Part shown: piece by piece, positions 8,180-16,155 of the stretch | Position numbering within the stretch: position 1 is the first letter of the stretch | Layout: the number at the start of each line of letters is the position of its first letter | Virus record (IMG/VR): IMGVR_UViG_3300031951_000646 | Span: 1-34,632 of that record | Origin: a virus | Length of the DNA stretch: 34,632 nucleotides | Direction: 5' to 3' (one strand) | Notes under the pieces: generated by a model | What the model was told of the DNA's origin: nothing | Database searches by the model: none | What the model saw: only the letters and a program-made list of their open reading frames with translations | Program-made: the position numbers and the translations under genes

Positions 8180-10833
8180 TGGCTTACAAGAAGATACTTT
8201 TCCGTCGCGATACGGCGGCTAACTGGACATCCGCTAACCCCACCCTGTCCAGCGGCGAAGTTGGATTTGAGACAAATACTGGCAAGTTCAAGATTGGTGA
8301 CGGCACAACCGCATGGACCTCGCTCGCCTACACCGTCGGACAGAGAGTCGGAACAACAGATAATGTCACTTTCAATAATCTCGTAGTTTCTGGCGACCTT
8401 ACTGTAAGTGGCAATACGACCACTCTCAACACGGCAACACTGTCGGTTGAGGACAATATTGTCATTCTTAACTCTGGCGTAACTGGCTCCCCATCTTTGA
8501 ACTCTGGAATAGAAGTTGAGCGCGGCGATTCAACAAATGTTGTTTTGCGTTGGAATGAATCAACCGATAAGTGGCAAGTAACAGAAAACGGAACCGATTA
8601 CTACGACATCATCAATGCCACATCCCTTGAGGCGCGACTTGGCGAAGAGCACTGGCACAAGACTGCCCGACTTGCTACAGCAGCCGCATTGCCAAACACG
8701 CCGTCATACACCGCTGGCACCCTTGACTTAGACGGCGGATATGGAATTGGCGCAACGCTTGAGTCATCATCAAATGCGCGACTTGTGATTGATGGAACAA
8801 ATGCAAATACCACAGACCGTGTTCTTGTAAAAAATCAAGCAAACGCCGCCCACAATGGTGTTTACGATGTAACCGCACAAGGTAGCGCTGGCTCACACTG
8901 GATTCTGACTCGCGCTAGCGACATGAACGGTTCTCACGCAGGACAAATAAAAGTCGGCGAATCAGTTGGTGTTCGTGAGGGAACAAATAACTACTATCAG
9001 CAATTTTCAGTATCAACAACTGGTACTGGCACGGGTGGCGCGCACATCATTGGAACTGACGACATCACATTCGTCCAATACAGTGGAACTGCGTCTTTCA
9101 ACCCTGGTAACGGATTAACGGTTACTGGAAATACACTGAATGTTGCAACCGCTGACGCTGGACGAATTTTTGTTGGTGCTGACAGCATTGACCTTGCGAC
9201 AATAAATCAATCAGATAACTCTGGTTCTGCTGGTCTTGCTTTTGTCTCGGCAATATCGCGAGACGGTTACGGCCGTGTGCTTGGTGTAACGACAAGCAAT
9301 GTTGAATTAACCCTTGGGACGAATACAACTGGTTCATATGTTGCCTCTTTGGTTGAAGGGACTGGCGTAACCATCACCAACAACAGCGGGGAGGGAACCA
9401 CCCCAGCAATTGCTATTGGGCAGGCTGTTGGGACTACATCAAATGTAACTTTTGCAACAGTGACCGCAAACCTGACTGGTGAAGTTACAGGAAATGCAAG
9501 CACAGCAACAAAATTGCAAACAGCCAGAAACATTGCTGGTCAGGCATTTGATGGAACTGCATCAATTAACATTGCTCCAACGGACTTAACTGGAGTCACC
9601 TCAACTGCTGCAGAATTGAATATTCTTGATGGTGCTACGCTTTCAACAACTGAACTCAATTATGTTGATGGTGTTACATCTGCTATTCAAACGCAGTTAG
9701 ATAGCAAGGCAAGTTCGGCTGCCTCACCAGTCATAACTCTTGCTGGAGACTTGACTGGAACCGTAACACTGACCAACCTTGGCAATGGAACACTTACCGC
9801 AACTATTGCTTCAAACTCTGTTGCCCTTGGAACCGATACAAGTGGAGATTATGTTGCCTCGCTTGTTGCTGGAACGGGAGTAACGCTCACAAATAACTCT
9901 GGTGAAGGAGCGACGCCAACGGTTGCAATTGGCCAGGCAGTTGGAACAGCGTCAGAAGTGACATTCGCGAAAGTAACAACAACTGGGAATGTTGTTGTTG
10001 GCGGAAACCTTCAGGTAACTGGAACGACAACAACCGTTAACCAAGAGAGCCTCGCAATTGAAGACCCGTTGATTTACCTCAACGATGGAAGCACCGTATC
10101 CAACCCAGACCTTGGTTTTGCGGGCAACTATAACGACGGCACATACCGACATGCTGGTCTTTTTGCAGACGCATCAGATGGGCAAAAGTTTAAGTTCTTT
10201 AAAGGTTTGACCGTTGAGCCGACAAACCCAATCAACACTGCACACGCCTCATACGCTGCGGCAGATGTTGTAGCAAACACCTTCCAAAGCACAGTTGCAA
10301 CTGGGACTGCCCCATTTACCGTAGCCTCTACAACGGTTGTAACAAACCTAAATGCCGACTTCCTTGATGGTCAAAGTATTGCATACTTTGCGCCAATCAA
10401 TAGTCCAACATTCACGGGTACCGTGACACTCCCAAACCAGACCGTGACGGCAGCGATGATTGCCGACAACACTATTGTTGACGCAGAAATTAGCAGTAGT
10501 GCAAACATTGCCATATCAAAATTGGCAGATGTAGTGACTAATGCCCAGACAGCAAATTACACGCTCGTGTTAAGCGATAGGTCAAAAATTGTTGAAATGG
10601 GCGTTGGTTCAGCAAACACCCTTACCGTGCCGCCAGCATCATCGGTCAACTTTCCAACTGGAACACAAATAAATGTGCTCCAAACAGGCTCTGGGCAGAC
10701 TACAATAACCGCAGGCGCTGGAGTCACGATTAACGGTACTCCAGGGTTAAAAGTTCGCGCTCAATGGTCGTATGTTACGCTAATCAAGCGGGCATCAGAT
10801 ACATGGGTTGCTGTAGGAGACCTTTCGGCATAA
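8179..10833 (+). CDS. Large tail fibre with Mtd-like N-terminal domain (884 aa)
   Basis: Residues about 5-52 (from LFRRDTAANWTSANPTLSSG through KIGDGTTAWTSLAY) match the N-terminal domain of phage major tropism determinant (Mtd), which anchors receptor-binding proteins to the virion. It is followed by an 'L-S-V-E-D-N-I-V-I-L-N' module at about 93-104, repeated near residue 622 as L-A-I-E-D-P-L-I-Y-L-N-D. Further on are a DRVLVKNQ/NGVYDV domain and at least two long repeats with 'Y-V-A-S-L-V-x-G-T-G-V-T'. It ends with the shared C-terminal cassette. No C-type-lectin variable region or reverse transcriptase was seen, so diversity generation is not implied. A receptor-contact role is inferred. 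Confidence 0.82.
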   Translation: MAYKKILFRRDTAANWTSANPTLSSGEVGFETNTGKFKIGDGTTAWTSLAYTVGQRVGTTDNVTFNNLVVSGDLTVSGNTTTLNTATLSVEDNIVILNSGVTGSPSLNSGIEVERGDSTNVVLRWNESTDKWQVTENGTDYYDIINATSLEARLGEEHWHKTARLATAAALPNTPSYTAGTLDLDGGYGIGATLESSSNARLVIDGTNANTTDRVLVKNQANAAHNGVYDVTAQGSAGSHWILTRASDMNGSHAGQIKVGESVGVREGTNNYYQQFSVSTTGTGTGGAHIIGTDDITFVQYSGTASFNPGNGLTVTGNTLNVATADAGRIFVGADSIDLATINQSDNSGSAGLAFVSAISRDGYGRVLGVTTSNVELTLGTNTTGSYVASLVEGTGVTITNNSGEGTTPAIAIGQAVGTTSNVTFATVTANLTGEVTGNASTATKLQTARNIAGQAFDGTASINIAPTDLTGVTSTAAELNILDGATLSTTELNYVDGVTSAIQTQLDSKASSAASPVITLAGDLTGTVTLTNLGNGTLTATIASNSVALGTDTSGDYVASLVAGTGVTLTNNSGEGATPTVAIGQAVGTASEVTFAKVTTTGNVVVGGNLQVTGTTTTVNQESLAIEDPLIYLNDGSTVSNPDLGFAGNYNDGTYRHAGLFADASDGQKFKFFKGLTVEPTNPINTAHASYAAADVVANTFQSTVATGTAPFTVASTTVVTNLNADFLDGQSIAYFAPINSPTFTGTVTLPNQTVTAAMIADNTIVDAEISSSANIAISKLADVVTNAQTANYTLVLSDRSKIVEMGVGSANTLTVPPASSVNFPTGTQINVLQTGSGQTTITAGAGVTINGTPGLKVRAQWSYVTLIKRASDTWVAVGDLSA
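10555..10830 (+). repeat. C-terminal fibre cassette, copy 2
   Basis: It encodes the last ~92 residues of the 884-residue fibre, starting NYTLVLSD and ending VGDLSA. It is homologous to the cassettes at 7711 and 26484 but the most divergent of the three. Confidence 0.8.
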
Positions 10834-10836
10834 TTT

Positions 10837-11529
10837 ATGGGAGCACAAAATCAATCACTTGATAGTGGTGGTAAAAAGCCAACCACTCCGACCATTGGCA
10901 CTCCAACATTCAATAACACGAATGGCCATGTCTCTGTTCCATTTACTGCTTCAACATATACTGGTAAGAGCACCATCACATATACGGTCACATCAAGTGG
11001 TGGACAAACAGTAACTGGTGCCTCTCCAGCCGTATTCACCACGCTGAATGCGGGAACCGCATACACATTTACCGTTCGCGCAACTGCTGGGAATGGAGTT
11101 CTTTCTGATGTTTCTGCCACTTCAAGTTCTGTAACACCAGGAATTAGGCCATCTGCGCCAACCATTGGAACAGCAACTGCTGGAAACGCTCAGGCAACTG
11201 TTACATATACCGCTGGGTCAGTTGGGTCTGGCGGAGTTACATACACAGCAATTTCAAGTCCTGGAAGCGTCACTGGAACTGGTGGTTCGCCAATTACTGT
11301 GACTGGACTAACAAACGGAACTGCTTATACATTTATTGTTAGGGCTTCCAATGTTTATGGCTCTGCTGATTCTGCTTCATCAAACTCAGTAACACCAGTT
11401 GCTCCTCCGTATTTCCCACCGTTCTTCCCTCCGTTCTTTCCACCGTATTTCCCACCGTTCTTCCCGCCGTTCTTCCCGCCGTTCTTCCCGCCGTTTTTCC
11501 CGCCGTTTTTCCCGCCTGCATTCAAGTAG
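10837..11529 (+). CDS. Surface protein with two Fn3-like domains and a (PP-aromatic-aromatic) repeat tail
   Basis: A 230-residue protein beginning three bases after the previous stop. Residues about 17-105 and 106-187 are two Fn3/Ig-like domains, each with a 'L-N/T-x-G-T-A-Y-T-F-T/I-V-R-A' strand and closing with SVTP. From residue 190 the chain becomes nine to ten copies of Pro-Pro-(Phe/Tyr)-Phe, ending AFK. The Pro and Phe codons are nearly identical between copies, so the array probably expands by slippage. Fn3-like domains in phage virion proteins usually decorate the surface. The Pro-Pro tail is an attractive substrate for the hydroxylase-like enzymes encoded directly downstream; that link is inference. 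Confidence 0.75.
   Translation: MGAQNQSLDSGGKKPTTPTIGTPTFNNTNGHVSVPFTASTYTGKSTITYTVTSSGGQTVTGASPAVFTTLNAGTAYTFTVRATAGNGVLSDVSATSSSVTPGIRPSAPTIGTATAGNAQATVTYTAGSVGSGGVTYTAISSPGSVTGTGGSPITVTGLTNGTAYTFIVRASNVYGSADSASSNSVTPVAPPYFPPFFPPFFPPYFPPFFPPFFPPFFPPFFPPFFPPAFK
11404..11517 (+). repeat. 12-base repeat array encoding Pro-Pro-(Phe/Tyr)-Phe
   Basis: About 9.5 tandem units of 12 bases, most of them the codons ccg-ccg-ttc-ttc or close variants. They encode the C-terminal tail of the preceding protein. The later copies are the most uniform. Confidence 0.9.
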
Positions 11530-11539
11530 TTAACTGCGA

Positions 11540-11545
11540 TAAAAT
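11540..11545 (+). promoter_or_regulatory. Candidate -10 element, inside a small palindrome, before the oxygenase operon
   Basis: TAAAAT lies 26 bases before the ATG at 11572 in a 42-base gap. It sits within the perfect palindrome GCGAT-AAA-ATCGC (11536-11548), which is followed by a T/A-rich stretch. The site could be a promoter, a weak terminator for the fibre operon, or both. GAGGG precedes the next ATG. Confidence 0.35.
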
Positions 11546-11571
11546 CGCTTTAATTATTACAAAGAGGGCTT

Positions 11572-12234
11572 ATGCAGCGAAAAACAACAAGTCTTACAAT
11601 TATCCCAAATTTCATTTCGGACGCTGACGCTAAAGACATTGTTGATTTAGCAATAAAATCAGATGACAAATTTAATTTTGAGATAACCAAAGACGGAAAG
11701 CAAATATCCACAGCAGATAACGCTGTTGGGAAAATGGGATGGGAAGAAGCGCCGACCAAACTCCGCAATGGGTCGCCTTATTATGTTCCGTCTTTTTCCG
11801 AAAACCCAAAACCAACTAAAAATAATGGTTTCACAATAAACTATCGCGAAGACACGGAACTATGGGCGCTAACCGACAGGCATGTCGCTTTAGTTGCAAA
11901 ACAAATAAGCACTATGTTTGACATAGAAGAACTTGAACTTATGGCGACAATATTCCGCCGTGGCAAAACTGGAGCAACAATGCCGCCACATCAGGACGGT
12001 CCTGTGTTGAATGGTAATCAACTAGTAAATATTGACTTCAGTTGTTTTATGTTTTTAAATGAAGATTTTGAAGGTGGTTCTATACATTTTGAGGAACTAG
12101 GAGTTTCGTGGCAACCAATCTGTGGTTCTGCGGTTATTTTAAGCAATACCTCAACGAAGTCAATGGTGCATGAAATTAAGCCAGTAACAAAAGGGGAGAG
12201 ATTTTCCATAAATGCTTTCTTCAGGATTCTGTAA
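11572..12234 (+). CDS. 2-oxoglutarate/Fe(II) oxygenase, prolyl-4-hydroxylase-like (copy 1)
   Basis: A 220-residue protein, about the length of a single catalytic double-stranded beta-helix domain. The iron ligands are visible as H140-x-D142 (in PPHQDGP) and H200, and R210, ten residues after the distal His, fits the co-substrate carboxylate-binding residue. F-L-N-E-D-F-E-G-G-S at 161-170 matches the conserved 'YLN-x-D-F-x-G-G' loop of P4H-like enzymes. Such enzymes hydroxylate side chains, often proline, using O2 and 2-oxoglutarate. It is the first gene of the accessory operon, directly after the Pro-repeat surface protein, with GAGGG ahead of its ATG. Substrate unknown. Confidence 0.85.
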   Translation: MQRKTTSLTIIPNFISDADAKDIVDLAIKSDDKFNFEITKDGKQISTADNAVGKMGWEEAPTKLRNGSPYYVPSFSENPKPTKNNGFTINYREDTELWALTDRHVALVAKQISTMFDIEELELMATIFRRGKTGATMPPHQDGPVLNGNQLVNIDFSCFMFLNEDFEGGSIHFEELGVSWQPICGSAVILSNTSTKSMVHEIKPVTKGERFSINAFFRIL

Positions 12235-12251
12235 TCGGATAAGATTCAACA

Positions 12252-12878
12252 ATGACCTCCCCGTGGAAAGTTCCGCCTGGATATTTTGGCACATCAAAAG
12301 ACAACATTTTAATTCTTGATAATTTCATTGAATTAAATGACCTAAACAAAATTTATAGTTTTGCCACCTCAATAACAGAATGGGAAAATCCTGCATCAGA
12401 AAATCAATACGATGAAAATGGCGTATGCACATACAACGCCAAGTACTGGAATGACCGTCAGTGCCCAGCGCACTTGATAGAAAAACACAGCCAGGAAGTC
12501 CATGACTTGATTGACTTCTACATCGTTAAATTACAAAAATATGCAGAAAATTTTTACAAAGTTAAACTTAGCAAACGAAGTCCTGTAATAGTTAGATGGT
12601 TTCATGGGCTTGAACAGCGCCCACACGCCGATAAGCAAATGCTTGATGGCTCACCCAACCCGTTTACCGACTACGACCTAAATGCACTGTTTTACTATAA
12701 TGACAATTTTGATGGCGGAGAACTGTATTACCCAGACCACGACATTATTGTCAAACCTCGCCCTGGACTTGCCGTCATGCACCCAGGAGATATTCACTAT
12801 CTGCACGGTGTAAAAAGGATTGTCGGTGCGGATAGATTTACTACGCCCGCTTTTTATACGGTTGAAGAGTTTCTTTAG
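12252..12878 (+). CDS. 2-oxoglutarate/Fe(II) oxygenase, P4H-like (copy 2)
   Basis: A 208-residue single-domain oxygenase. The iron triad is H125-x-D127 (RPHADKQ) and H185, with R195 ten residues later. Y-Y-N-D-N-F-D-G-G-E-L at 148-158 is the family loop. It opens with a 'I-L-D-N-F-I' strand at 20-25, typical of P4H-like enzymes. It begins 17 bases after copy 1. TAAGAT seven bases before its ATG could be a -10 box for a leaderless transcript, but this is a guess. Catalytic residues are complete, so activity is expected; the target is unknown. Confidence 0.85.
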   Translation: MTSPWKVPPGYFGTSKDNILILDNFIELNDLNKIYSFATSITEWENPASENQYDENGVCTYNAKYWNDRQCPAHLIEKHSQEVHDLIDFYIVKLQKYAENFYKVKLSKRSPVIVRWFHGLEQRPHADKQMLDGSPNPFTDYDLNALFYYNDNFDGGELYYPDHDIIVKPRPGLAVMHPGDIHYLHGVKRIVGADRFTTPAFYTVEEFL

Positions 12879-12886
12879 GAGCAGCA

Positions 12887-13543
12887 ATGAATTTTGAATA
12901 TATCGGTGACAGAAAGTATGGAATCATTGCGTACCGCAACGCTTTAGGGAAAGAACTGCGCCTACCAGAAAGACTGGAAGAGACTATCGGCAATAGCACG
13001 CAACCACCATTTATGTGGATGGACGCACTAGTTGGGTTTGGACAAAAAATGCCACAGTACAGAGACTGCGTTGATTGCAAAATAGGCAACACTCATATTG
13101 AAAATTTGCCGCCACAGTTTTCCGAAATGAAGAACATCTACGAAGACACCAAAAAGGGCCTAATACCCTGCCTCCAGGATTATCAAAGCAAATATAACAT
13201 TTCTATGAATTTCATGGAAGCAATCAATTATGTTCGCTACAAAGAGAACCAGCACTTCAATGTGCATAGCGACCATGGGTTTTCATACATATGCACAGTC
13301 TCATCTGTCATGTATTTGAACGACGACTATGACGGCGGCGAGTTGTGGTTTCCGTATTTTGAAATGTCGTTCAAGCCGCAGTATGGAGACATTTTACTAT
13401 TCCCTTCAACATTTATTTACGCACACGCATCAAAGCCAGTTACCAGGGGAACAAAGTATGCTGCAGTAACTATGTTTGACTACAACGATGCATTCCATGA
13501 TTTTTCAAAAGAAATTCCATACAATGCCGCGCCTAATTATTAA
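12887..13543 (+). CDS. 2-oxoglutarate/Fe(II) oxygenase, P4H-like with Lys co-substrate residue (copy 3)
   Basis: A 218-residue oxygenase with H127-x-D129 (NVHSDHG) and H180. The residue ten positions after the distal His is K190, where every other P4H-like copy here has Arg. Collagen-type prolyl 4-hydroxylases also use Lys at this place, so the change is compatible with function. Y-L-N-D-D-Y-D-G-G-E-L at 143-153 is the family loop. AGGAGCAGCA lies just before its ATG. The end overlaps the next gene by 20 bases. Several Cys in the N-terminal half (C61, C64, C95) are not shared with the other copies. Confidence 0.85.
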   Translation: MNFEYIGDRKYGIIAYRNALGKELRLPERLEETIGNSTQPPFMWMDALVGFGQKMPQYRDCVDCKIGNTHIENLPPQFSEMKNIYEDTKKGLIPCLQDYQSKYNISMNFMEAINYVRYKENQHFNVHSDHGFSYICTVSSVMYLNDDYDGGELWFPYFEMSFKPQYGDILLFPSTFIYAHASKPVTRGTKYAAVTMFDYNDAFHDFSKEIPYNAAPNY

Positions 13544-14228
13544 AAAAAGTTCTCATGATTTGCCAATTGTAAAACAGTCTCGCATTAAGCGAGATTGGAT
13601 GGACGCTACGCACAACAAACATGCGTATCAGTGCTTGCCGATGACATACGCGAATGTGTACGGTTGGGAACTTTGTCTACCGCATGATGTAGTCGTTGAA
13701 TGGGACGGAACACACAACCCAGTTAAGGTTTTGTCTGGCGGAGAATTTAATGGCTTAACAGTCGCTAGTGGGAACATCTCTGGCATGGTCACATTTAGGA
13801 CAAATTGCGCGTTTCAGACAGAATCTGGGTATGACCTATGGATTGGTGGCTCGCCTAATTACTTTGTAAATGGCGCTGAACCTTTATCGGCGATAATCCC
13901 AAGTAGTTGGTGGCCAGACCCATTTGATATGAACTGGAAAATAAACAAAATTAATGAACCAGTAGTTTTTGAGTCTGGAAGCCCATTTATGTTTTTTTAT
14001 ATTTTTGATAACTCCCTGCTCCAGAACACAGAGGTTGAATTTTCTGTTTTGTACGAAGACCGCGAATTCGTTGAAAAACGCAAAAAATACAACGAAATGA
14101 AAATGAAGAATCAAGCAGAAAATCCATGGACATGGACAAAGGGCATAAAAACTGGGCTGGACGCTGATGGCAACAGAATAGGTCCAGAATTTACTGGTTT
14201 ACCAAAATTGCAAGAACCGCATGGATGA
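13524..14228 (+). CDS. DUF6065-like protein
   Basis: A 234-residue protein. The ATG at 13524 is chosen because the protein then opens MPRLIIKK and quickly reaches the family-like core; earlier in-frame codons lie deeper inside the upstream gene. Landmarks are K-R-D-W-M-D-A-T (23-30), A-Y-Q-C-L-P-M (34-40) and N-V-Y-G-W-E-L (44-50). They continue with F-Q-T-E-S-G-Y-D-L-W-I-G-G-S-P-N and P-L-S-A-I-I, then W-W-P-D-P-F-D-M-N-W. I recognise this pattern as the DUF6065 family, whose biochemical role is not known. It is sandwiched between oxygenase genes and overlaps the next by 8 bases, so it probably acts in the same pathway. Confidence 0.7.
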   Translation: MPRLIIKKSSHDLPIVKQSRIKRDWMDATHNKHAYQCLPMTYANVYGWELCLPHDVVVEWDGTHNPVKVLSGGEFNGLTVASGNISGMVTFRTNCAFQTESGYDLWIGGSPNYFVNGAEPLSAIIPSSWWPDPFDMNWKINKINEPVVFESGSPFMFFYIFDNSLLQNTEVEFSVLYEDREFVEKRKKYNEMKMKNQAENPWTWTKGIKTGLDADGNRIGPEFTGLPKLQEPHG

Positions 14229-14790
14229 GTTCATAACCCTTCTTGCCGTACATGCCCATATTGGCAGAATTGACGGTATTGATTACAAAACCGTAACAGC
14301 AGAGGTGCTGGAACAGAACCTTGTATTCGCAAAAGGATATGGTTTTCGCGTATATCCAAACTCGCCAGAGTGCCGTAAATTAAGCGATTCAATTGAGTTG
14401 CTGGCCAACAAGGTCTTGCCAGTGCCATCCGTTATCAATGACATATGGGCTGTATCAACAAATAAAGGGGAATCAGTCTCCTACCATTCCCACCACTCAA
14501 ACACGCATATGCAGCCGCAAGAGTATTGGAGTGGGGTGATTTACACATCGTCAGACGACGATTCAGCAGAGTTGGTATTTCACTCTTTTGGATATAACAG
14601 GATTGAGTCAATGACACGGATAAAGCCAGAAATTGGCAAAGTAGTGTTTTTCAATTCTTTTGTTCCACATTTTACGACTATGCACCAATCAGGTATCCCA
14701 AGAGTTGCTGTAAGTTTCAATCTAAAACCACAAAATCCAACTACTGTTGAAATACCAAATATGGATGTTTACAGAGGAATAAATGAGTGA
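14221..14790 (+). CDS. Putative 2OG-Fe(II) oxygenase of the Oxy_5/TIGR02466 type
   Basis: A 189-residue protein of a different oxygenase subfamily from its neighbours. The first metal-binding element is His-rich, H89-S-H91-H92 with H96, followed by W-S-G-V-I-Y (103-108). Then come a 'P-E-I-G-K-V-V-F-F-N-S-F-V-P-H' strand with distal H150 and the co-substrate Arg R161 in I-P-R-V-A-V-S-F-N. In this subfamily the proximal motif is commonly His-x-His instead of His-x-Asp, so ligand assignment by eye is uncertain. The gene overlaps both neighbours by 8 bases, which argues for coupled translation. Confidence 0.7.
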   Translation: MDEFITLLAVHAHIGRIDGIDYKTVTAEVLEQNLVFAKGYGFRVYPNSPECRKLSDSIELLANKVLPVPSVINDIWAVSTNKGESVSYHSHHSNTHMQPQEYWSGVIYTSSDDDSAELVFHSFGYNRIESMTRIKPEIGKVVFFNSFVPHFTTMHQSGIPRVAVSFNLKPQNPTTVEIPNMDVYRGINE

Positions 14791-14977
14791 CTTTGCTAAA
14801 AAACAAGCAGTTGCATATCTTGAGCGCTCAATATCAACCCTTTCAAAAATACTTGGAGTTGATGCTTTTTCCTTGACTCACATACCAGTTGATGAATCAT
14901 CTGCGCTATATGACTCGTATTTTTGCTTAATGAACGAAGTTGCTGCATACAAAAAGTTGGTGGGCAATGCAGATTGA
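14783..14977 (+). CDS. Small protein of unknown function (64 aa)
   Basis: A short, mostly helical protein (MSDFAKKQAVAYLERSIS, then a second helix rich in Tyr and Leu). It has no motif I recognise and no membrane segment. The ATG overlaps the upstream stop (ATGAGTGA) and its own stop overlaps the next start by 11 bases, so it is embedded in the operon and is probably translated. It may be a small partner of a neighbouring enzyme. Confidence 0.5.
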   Translation: MSDFAKKQAVAYLERSISTLSKILGVDAFSLTHIPVDESSALYDSYFCLMNEVAAYKKLVGNAD

Positions 14978-15440
14978 GCCAATAATTGGAATTGACCCAG
15001 TTGATTTCAAATCTCGCGACACGCTAACAGTTAACTGGGACAAGCAGAATGAATCGTGGGTTGTTGACGGACAGCAGTCACATTGCCATTTGTACGGCGG
15101 TCCAGTCGGTCCGCTTCCAGTTGGCAACCGTATTTCATGGGATTCACCGCAGGACATTTCAAGACAAGACCCGTTATCAAGGTATAACGCCGACTTGGAT
15201 TTAGAATTCAATAAGGCCGAGTTTGTTGCGTATATGTATATTTTGGGTTTTTCTGATGAAGAAATTAGTCTCCTAACGATAGATGAAATAGTTGAAAAAA
15301 TACGGAATGTATACAGGTACAAGCACGGAACCCCATCAGACACGGCAAGCCAAACATTTATAAAGCGTAAAAATATTGCATTATTGCGAGGTGTTCGCAG
15401 AGCGCACCATAAAATTCAGGTGATTGAAAATGGAGCCTAA
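14967..15440 (+). CDS. Protein of unknown function (157 aa)
   Basis: The start at 14967 is chosen over an upstream TTG because it yields the usual short overlap with the preceding gene. The N-terminal half is strand-rich with L-T-V-N-W-D-K-Q-N-E-S-W-V-V-D-G (20-35) and a His/Cys-containing H-C-H-L-Y-G-G-P-V-G-P (39-49). The second half is helical and charged, ending R-R-A-H-H-K-I-Q-V. I do not recognise the family. The gene overlaps the next by 11 bases. Confidence 0.5.
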   Translation: MQIEPIIGIDPVDFKSRDTLTVNWDKQNESWVVDGQQSHCHLYGGPVGPLPVGNRISWDSPQDISRQDPLSRYNADLDLEFNKAEFVAYMYILGFSDEEISLLTIDEIVEKIRNVYRYKHGTPSDTASQTFIKRKNIALLRGVRRAHHKIQVIENGA

Positions 15441-16155
15441 TTACAACCTGGCACACCTGGCTGACATATTTTCTAACACCCAGAGCCACAAAGATGATTT
15501 TCCAGGAAAATATTATGGACATTCATCAAAACTCATGGCCGAGTTTGTTTCTGTGATTGATTTTGACAAGAGGAATGTAGCGACTGGCGGTGTTGACCTA
15601 GCGATATTTCCGTGGGAAATGTTTGAGGAAACAAATGAAAGGACATTTAGGACCTACACCATCTCTCAAATATTTCAAGATTTAATCTACGCTTTGAAAA
15701 GTCCATCAAGCGTACTCATATGCGGACCAGATTATTCAAGCACAAGAGTTGTCCAGTGTTGCGAAAACAACATCAAAACCACGCTGCTCAACAATATATC
15801 TTTGAGAAACTTTGAAAAATGTTTTACTTCAATAAATGAGAGATTTTCAAAACTGGAATATGAAGTCATATCAATGCAAGATGTCACCGAAGGGTGTAGC
15901 AAGAAATTTGATTTAATTGAGATTTGGGCAAACCAACTTGACATGCCACTATCTAACCCAGATTATTTCCTTAGGATGTTGACAGATGGTGGGTTGATGC
16001 TCATAAACGGCACATCTGATTGGGCATTTCTGTATGACAATGACATGTACGGACACCCAATGCACGACCTGCATGAAGAACTTAAAAACAACAGTTCGGT
16101 TTCAGTATTTCATATTCCACTTCATTACGGATTTACATTGGTTATAAAGAAATGA
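15430..16155 (+). CDS. Methyltransferase-like Rossmann protein, possibly degenerate
   Basis: A 241-residue protein; the ATG at 15430 is preferred to a TTG six bases earlier. From about residue 91, 'S-S-V-L-I-C-G-P-D-Y-S-S' looks like strand 1 plus the glycine loop of a class I SAM methyltransferase, but with a single Gly. K-F-D-L-I-E-I-W-A near 158-166 resembles the strand before the catalytic loop, and L-R-M-L-T-D-G-G-L-M-L-I-N-G (about 181-194) resembles the late strand of such enzymes. The SAM-binding acidic residue is not clear, so activity is uncertain. Its stop overlaps the next ATG (ATGA). Confidence 0.45.
   Translation: MEPNYNLAHLADIFSNTQSHKDDFPGKYYGHSSKLMAEFVSVIDFDKRNVATGGVDLAIFPWEMFEETNERTFRTYTISQIFQDLIYALKSPSSVLICGPDYSSTRVVQCCENNIKTTLLNNISLRNFEKCFTSINERFSKLEYEVISMQDVTEGCSKKFDLIEIWANQLDMPLSNPDYFLRMLTDGGLMLINGTSDWAFLYDNDMYGHPMHDLHEELKNNSSVSVFHIPLHYGFTLVIKK

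Noticed and set aside
8179-10833. Diversity-generating retroelement, suggested by the Mtd-like N-terminal domain
   Set aside because: No reverse transcriptase gene and no template/variable repeat pair were seen. The C-terminus is the shared fibre cassette, not a C-type-lectin fold.
11404-11517. CRISPR-like repeat array
   Set aside because: The 12-base units are contiguous, in frame and encode a protein tail. There are no spacers and no cas genes.
2557-11529. Collagen-like Gly-X-Y repeats as the classical prolyl hydroxylase substrate
   Set aside because: The fibre proteins are Gly/Thr-rich but show no run of Gly at every third residue. The Pro-Pro-aromatic tail is the only clear Pro-rich repeat there.
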